Source: an uncultured Oscillospiraceae bacterium (GTDB lineage Bacteria > Bacillota > Clostridia > Oscillospirales > Ruminococcaceae). Taken from it: a DNA stretch of 52,243 nucleotides. Below the pieces are notes generated by a model, which saw nothing but the letters and a program-made list of their open reading frames with translations, was not told the origin of the DNA and ran no database searches. Numbering within the stretch: position 1 is the first letter of the stretch; every line of letters begins with the position of its first letter. The position numbers and the translations under genes were made by a program. This document shows positions 48,801-52,243 of the stretch, one piece after another. The stretch is taken from NCBI GenBank assembly GCA_934446565.1, contig CAKSEO010000015.1, positions 1 to 52,243 on the forward strand, written 5' to 3'.

Positions 48801-49407
48801 AGATGTTCATTCCGTCGAAATAGGGATTCTGCGAAGCCAGAACCGCCGCGCGCATAGTGATGTCAAGCTTGTCTGTGTAGTTCTGCGAAAGCATCTGGTC
48901 GTACTCGAGGTAGAGCGCGTAGATATCCCGCACCTTGTCGAGCAGAGCCGGGCTGGAAAGCGTGAATTCCTCACCGTCAAGCGAATCGCCGAGCTTTGCG
49001 CAGTCGATACCCGCAGTTTTGAACAGCGAAACCGTCTTTACCATTTTTGAAGCGAATCCCGGCTTGCGGGCGATCCTGCCGAGGGATTTCAGTTCAACGC
49101 CGCGGTTGCGGACGGCGTTGTACATTATGACCGCCTTGGTGATGTCGTCCGCAGGCGGCTTTTCTGACGCGTATTTCATTACGATGTCGTCCGAGAGCTT
49201 GGCTATTGTGAGCACGCGGATGTTCTGGAAAAGTTCCGTCCTGCCGCGTTCCGAGCACCTGCGGAACAGCGCCTTTTCAGTCTCGAACACGAACTGGTCC
49301 GGAACGATGATAGTGGCGTTTTCGCCGGCTGAAACTGTGTCGCAAATCCTGTCGTACAGCTTTCCGGTGACGTCGGAACAAGCAGTTCCGGTGAGCATCT
49401 CTGTCAT
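45805..49407 (-). CDS. addB: ATP-dependent nuclease subunit AddB
   Basis: A protein of 1200 aa, the Chi-recognition and nuclease subunit of AddAB. The helicase-like N-terminus lacks a full Walker A, as in many AddB homologues. The C-terminal nuclease has VDYKTGG, and the [4Fe-4S] cysteines are visible: one in LNKCRFEYFCQYG and three in CMYCRYKAVC (C-x2-C-x5-C). The tail is Lys-rich. The ATG at 49407 overlaps the upstream stop in ATGA, with AAAGGA upstream. Confidence 0.95.
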   Translation of the reverse strand: MTEMLTGTACSDVTGKLYDRICDTVSAGENATIIVPDQFVFETEKALFRRCSERGRTELFQNIRVLTIAKLSDDIVMKYASEKPPADDITKAVIMYNAVRNRGVELKSLGRIARKPGFASKMVKTVSLFKTAGIDCAKLGDSLDGEEFTLSSPALLDKVRDIYALYLEYDQMLSQNYTDKLDITMRAAVLASQNPYFDGMNIFVDGFNTFSGSQRMLLKAAADRAKICCFAFICDKDDKRDIFRTVLADIDALNNCEGIPEPDRGNSRRMAAGIRRASELIYSNSPDPEADMSSVRIVRADDIYCEMDFIAAEIKRLTTEEKLRYNEIAVLCSDPSEYRSPAESAFSRYEIPMFCDIPEVILNAPLTNLVLSLLRALDEPSAENLLSYVRSSFLRVKDGDGFRALSFEDIDSFDGYIFKWQLRGSQLEHEFVTDKMNQTDSAQALQAEQVRKSSVVPLLELRKSVMEKKKQHECTGAWLSETICSYLFAEAGIENSVLSGGDNCRTLWDILVGIFEAMHSALADTEISPAEYYALFRDICAETTLAVPPQLADSVILGDTGRTRADGIKAVFIAGANYGRFPDDSSSYGLFSDYEAELLGDSGLKIALKQDELYHSSRYQAYRALTLAAERLYVTYPVLNTACSALAPSEVVNELLGLFPQLSEEYAGDEERFGDSFYCRSRNALRGRYASLFGSSENDRRSTLKKALELSGDGDYADKLDRLVTERPNIYRHRLSPDTSEKLFRSARVSATKLEKLNKCRFEYFCQYGLKIRERRTLNTGNSDVGSAVHYVLEKALSEYCTKMEDYFRLSRGELTEIAKKYLQEYADENLGGSDYRTNAFKYMYGELSNSCADMLVLLQNEFKSRRYRPVLFELEFRDGNRAKLPDIAGGGESQQLTLDDIQPAADGDPDPEPEKLTVLPLQTGELSIPPLKIRLSDRLTVAITGIVDRADMFRSEGGNEYIRIVDYKTGGHSFKLSNALYGVNTQMLVYLIALCDANPNVYPGGVSYLTAKTTEAVSKESGLLTLLANGHLPSDMCVLDDDTRSEMEQFAERYARAVTTYSGSVSERKLLPKDDAMPDPAQFEKLRKEILSQTEKVLKNLYSGNIQAIPTIYTEEGKTGQQKSCMYCRYKAVCGNQDLHGVIVDDEITEKKLGISKKRSDKAKDDPAESASETPKPARKSKSKKAAEPDDNGFIGEIK

Positions 49408-51023
49408 TTCGCGTCCTTTCCACCGCATAGGGAGTATACATAGTACCGCCCCTGCATGTCAACCTTTTCGATGAGCCCCGCAGCCCGGATAACCTCCAGC
49501 CGCAGCGAAGAGTAGGGTTCCTTTGCCGCCGCGCAGAAATCCTTTTTGGTGAACCTTTCCGGAAGTCCGTCCGGGATCCATATCTTCAGTCCCTCCGGAA
49601 GCGCGATTGTTATTTCTTCCTTTAATTCCAGCGGGACTTTGAGTATGGTGCACTTTTTCCGGGAGCGGCGGCTGTGGATATCCGGCTTTTTTCCGCCGGG
49701 GCAGATCACGCGTTTTTCTGTCTGAAGTTTCGCGATGATCACCGTCACGCGGTCGTTGGAGAGGTGATCCCTCATCGAATAAAGCTCCTCGTATAGCCTC
49801 AGCCGCTGGTTTACCGCCCGGAATCTCGATTCCTCGATGACCTCTCCGGTGTCGCCGTTTATGTATACTGTCCGGGTGGACGCCTCGACCGGGTGGACGA
49901 CGTTGACGTGAGCCGCCCTTGTGAATTCCGTCAGCTTTTCCCGCAGGGCATACAGCTTCCGGGTCTGTATCTCGAAGATACCCCGGTCGGAGACCGCGTC
50001 CGCGAAGTACTTCCCGATGCGTATCTCCTGGGATTCCTGATCGGGGACGTAGTAGTTTTTCAGCACCGCGTGGATGAGCTGCTCGTTTTGAGTGCCGACC
50101 GAGCCGTGAAGCCCGCGCTCGCGGGACATTGCCACGTTAAGCGCCATGGAGAATCTGTCGCGGTCGGTTTCGAGGGGCGGCAGCTCCGCCGGGACAGGCG
50201 GCGCAGAAAATCCGCAGTCTTCCGCGACGAACCGCGCAACGGCGCCGTCGGAGCAGCTGCCGATAATTTTATCCGCGCTGTCTTTCAATTCGTCGCAGGC
50301 GTTGGAAACTGCGACTCCGACATCTGCGGCGCGTATCATGGAGAGATCGTTCGTGTTGTCTCCGAAGCAAACCAGGCGGTCTGCTCGGGTAAGCTCCATG
50401 ACCTGTAGGATAGCGCTCGCCTTGCTTGCGTTCTTGTTGAATATTTCGTACCAGATCTCGTCCTTGTTGTAGGTGTCCGGCATCATATTTACCGCGAATC
50501 CGTTCTCGCGGCTGAAAACGCTGTCCAGCTCCGCTCTGTCGATAGCCGGGTCGAGCAGGGTGAAATAGAATATCCTGCCCTGAAAGAGCTCATCCCGGGA
50601 CTTTACGGGGCGCAGGCGCTTGTCGGTGCTGCGGGTGCTGACGTAACCGTAAACGTCGTCGAGACGGCTTTCGAGGTAGCTGACGCGCTCCCTCCCGTCA
50701 ATGTAGGAGTAGACCAGCGGCGCAAGATCCATGCTGTTGAAATAGCTGACTGCAATATCCACCGCCGCCGGGGAAAAAACATTTTCCACGATATGCCGCC
50801 CGTCCCTGGGGTCAATGACGAAAACCCCGTTGAACGTTACAGCGGGGCAGTTGAGGTGGAGCTTCGTCAGCAGCGGCGATGCGCTGGAATAGGAACGCGC
50901 CGTTGCGTAAGTAAAAAGCACTCCGCTCGAAACAATTTCGTTGATCATCCGGGCGGCGTCGTCCGAAATGGTCTTGTCCGGGCGGAGTAGGGTGCCGTCA
51001 AGGTCGGTGGCGTAAAGGGTCAT
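49404..51023 (-). CDS. HAD phosphatase fused to a possible PD-(D/E)xK nuclease/winged-helix region
   Basis: A protein of 539 aa. The N-terminal half (about 1-275) is a Cof-type HAD phosphatase: DLDGTLL (7-13), TATARS (39-44), a Lys before ASAIL, and GDNTNDLSM (about 221-229). The C-terminal half (about 290-539) is unrelated to HAD. It contains YFADAVSDRGIFEIQTRKLY, whose D...E-x-Q spacing resembles a PD-(D/E)xK nuclease core, then a basic segment and a final winged-helix-like block (RFTKKDFCAAA ... SLRLEVIRAAGLIEKV). The nuclease reading is inference. It overlaps addB by 4 nt. Confidence 0.78.
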   Translation of the reverse strand: MTLYATDLDGTLLRPDKTISDDAARMINEIVSSGVLFTYATARSYSSASPLLTKLHLNCPAVTFNGVFVIDPRDGRHIVENVFSPAAVDIAVSYFNSMDLAPLVYSYIDGRERVSYLESRLDDVYGYVSTRSTDKRLRPVKSRDELFQGRIFYFTLLDPAIDRAELDSVFSRENGFAVNMMPDTYNKDEIWYEIFNKNASKASAILQVMELTRADRLVCFGDNTNDLSMIRAADVGVAVSNACDELKDSADKIIGSCSDGAVARFVAEDCGFSAPPVPAELPPLETDRDRFSMALNVAMSRERGLHGSVGTQNEQLIHAVLKNYYVPDQESQEIRIGKYFADAVSDRGIFEIQTRKLYALREKLTEFTRAAHVNVVHPVEASTRTVYINGDTGEVIEESRFRAVNQRLRLYEELYSMRDHLSNDRVTVIIAKLQTEKRVICPGGKKPDIHSRRSRKKCTILKVPLELKEEITIALPEGLKIWIPDGLPERFTKKDFCAAAKEPYSSLRLEVIRAAGLIEKVDMQGRYYVYSLCGGKDAK

Positions 51024-51040
51024 TCTGTATCTCCCGGTTA

Positions 51041-52000
51041 TCAGTCTTTGATGTCCACGAATCTGTGGTCAAGCATGTATTCCCGCAGTTCGGCGAGGGT
51101 AGGAAGACCGGCGTTGTCGCTCGCGTTCTGTATCTGCATGCTGCCGACAGCGTTTGCGCGGACAACAGCCTCGCCGAGGGGGACTTCCTCGCAGATACCG
51201 CTGATGAGCCCCGCCGCGAATCCGTCTCCGGCGCCTGCCGTGTCAACGATGGTATCTGCGGCAAACGTAGGCGCTGTACCGCATTCAAACGCGCTCTTAT
51301 AGAACGCGCCCTGCTTGCTCAGTTTAACAACGACTTTCTTTGTCCCGCGGGAGATGTAGTAGTCGGCGATCTCCTCCGGGTCGGAAAGACCGCAGAGAGT
51401 TTCCGCTTCTTTAAGGCTGGGCAGGAAAACGTCGGATGAGACCGCAAATTCGTTCAGCAGCTCAAGCTTTTCCGGGGAATCATCCCAGAGCTGGGAACGC
51501 AGATTGGGGTCGAAAACCACGGTGACTTCGTTTTCGCGGGCACGCTTTATCAGTTGCCTTGCGGCGTTGGCTGCGGAACTGGAAATTGACGGGAATATCC
51601 CGGTGAAATGCACGGCGCGGATATCCGAAAGGTCGATATCGTCCACGTCGCTTTCGCAGAGAAAAGACGCGGCGGAATCCTGCCGGAAGTAGTAAAACTC
51701 ATGCTTTCCGGGCTCTGCCTTGTTCTTCATCATTGCACCGGTGACGTGCAGCGGGTCGGTGATGATGAGGTCGTCGGAAATGCCGTTCTCGGTCATGAAC
51801 CTGCGTATCCTGGACGCCCTGGGGTCGCTGCCGAGACGCGTCAGAAACCGCGGGCACAGTCCGAGCCTTGCAAGCCCGACCGCAACGTTGATCTCCGCTC
51901 CGGAAACGCTCGCCCGGAAGTGAGTCACGTCAGAGAGCGCGCCGTCTTCCTCCGCAAGCAGCAGCTCCATCGGTTCGCCTATCAGAAGTACCTTATCCAT
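51041..52000 (-). CDS. PfkB-family sugar kinase, KDG-kinase-like
   Basis: A ribokinase-fold protein of 319 aa. Features: GEPMELLLAEEDGALSDV at the start, GAEINVAVGLARLG (about 34-47, sugar-binding region), FDPNLRSQLW (about 162-171) and the catalytic anion-hole motif DTAGAGDGFAAG (about 251-262). It resembles 2-keto-3-deoxygluconate kinases, which phosphorylate KDG from uronate or pectin breakdown; fructokinase is an alternative. GAGAGG is 8 nt before the ATG at 52000. First gene of a five-gene operon with the HAD fusion, addB, addA and the propeller gene. Confidence 0.87.
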   Translation of the reverse strand: MDKVLLIGEPMELLLAEEDGALSDVTHFRASVSGAEINVAVGLARLGLCPRFLTRLGSDPRASRIRRFMTENGISDDLIITDPLHVTGAMMKNKAEPGKHEFYYFRQDSAASFLCESDVDDIDLSDIRAVHFTGIFPSISSSAANAARQLIKRARENEVTVVFDPNLRSQLWDDSPEKLELLNEFAVSSDVFLPSLKEAETLCGLSDPEEIADYYISRGTKKVVVKLSKQGAFYKSAFECGTAPTFAADTIVDTAGAGDGFAAGLISGICEEVPLGEAVVRANAVGSMQIQNASDNAGLPTLAELREYMLDHRFVDIKD

Positions 52001-52072
52001 CACAATGACCTCTCTTTATCTGTAATCCTGTTTTTCCCCATGTCCCCATGTAAGCAAAAAAGTACTAATACC

Positions 52073-52100
52073 ATTATATCAGATTTTTTAGATAAATCAA
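52073..52100 (-). promoter_or_regulatory. Promoter of the kinase-HAD-addBA operon
   Basis: Minus strand TTGATT (52095-52100), a 16-bp spacer and TATAAT (52073-52078). Confidence 0.78.
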
Positions 52101-52146
52101 GGCGTTTATGTAAACAATTGCAGAAAAATTTATTTTGCGGCGATAA

Positions 52147-52216
52147 GGGCGGCTTCTGCCGCCCTCCAGCTTGTCGAAAAAGCCATCTTTCGTAGAAAAA
52201 AGAAAGAGGGCTTTTT
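52147..52216 (+). repeat. Two-hairpin repeat with CAGCTTGTCGAAAAA linker (copy 3)
   Basis: Hairpin GGGCGGC/GCCGCCC (52147-52164), CAGCTTGTCGAAAAA (about 52167-52181), then AAAAAGCC (52177-52184) pairing with GGCTTTTT (52209-52216). Same layout as copies 1 and 2, with the second hairpin changed. The remaining 27 bases show no gene. Confidence 0.65.
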
Positions 52217-52243
52217 GAATATTAAGCAGCGAGGAATATGAAA

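Noticed and set aside
1..52243. CRISPR array or insertion sequence
   Set aside because: No regularly spaced direct repeats and no transposase, integrase or Cas gene were found; repeats seen are palindromic and dispersed.

Overview
The window looks like chromosomal DNA of a Gram-positive anaerobe of class Clostridia, most like Oscillospiraceae/Ruminococcus. This is an inference from gene content: a two-gene SUF-like minimal Fe-S system, AddAB, CheV and a large MCP, a DacF-type carboxypeptidase next to RlmH, YczE/LysR, PocR-sensor and EAL proteins, DUF4867, DUF6273 and TIR/zinc-ribbon proteins. Sigma-A promoters are near consensus with 17-bp spacers, GGAGG ribosome sites are strong, and the tRNA encodes its CCA. 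G+C is roughly mid-50s percent by eye.

Layout. 1-4543: a small hypothetical gene, a DUF4190 membrane protein, an Lgt-like protein with altered catalytic residues, the SmsC/SmsB pair and a tandem-GNAT protein. 4632-12502: the most striking region, seven tightly packed genes: Ser/Thr kinase, coiled-coil protein, zinc-ribbon/FHA protein, NrdG-like radical-SAM activase, leucine-rich-repeat protein, HSP100-type AAA+ ATPase and PP2C phosphatase. This reads as one phosphothreonine signalling unit built around an unfoldase. 12576-14125: tRNA-Arg(ACG), facing hairpin repeats, and the wreck of a macrodomain/sirtuin (SirTM-type) operon. 14273-19093: two paralogous zinc-ribbon/TIR/TPR proteins on the minus strand; one keeps the candidate catalytic Glu and the other has lost it. 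19263-20317: a deletion-scarred stretch with remnants of AraC, HxlR and response-regulator genes and a minus-strand gene start.

20327-25446 is orderly metabolism and transport: DUF4867, an SDR plus OFA-type MFS operon, an ABM protein, and YczE divergent from LysR. 25449-26055 is a large inverted repeat made of shuffled short palindromes. 26126-31177 holds an MCP, a lipoprotein with an antisense promoter at its 3' end, and an mntP-cidA-cidB operon. 31242-36601 holds a PocR-sensor/EAL operon, CorA preceded by a possible leader peptide, a PC4-like protein and a phosphoesterase. 36795-39612 is dacF-rlmH-galactose mutarotase. 39697-52000 is CheV and then a five-gene minus-strand operon: sugar kinase, HAD phosphatase fused to a possible nuclease domain, AddB, AddA and a beta-propeller lipoprotein.

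The best candidate for an undescribed system is the kinase-FHA-activase-LRR-HSP100-PP2C cluster. The nearby TIR pair, which shares its N-terminal zinc-ribbon theme, may or may not belong to it. All functions are read from motifs by eye; no searches were run.
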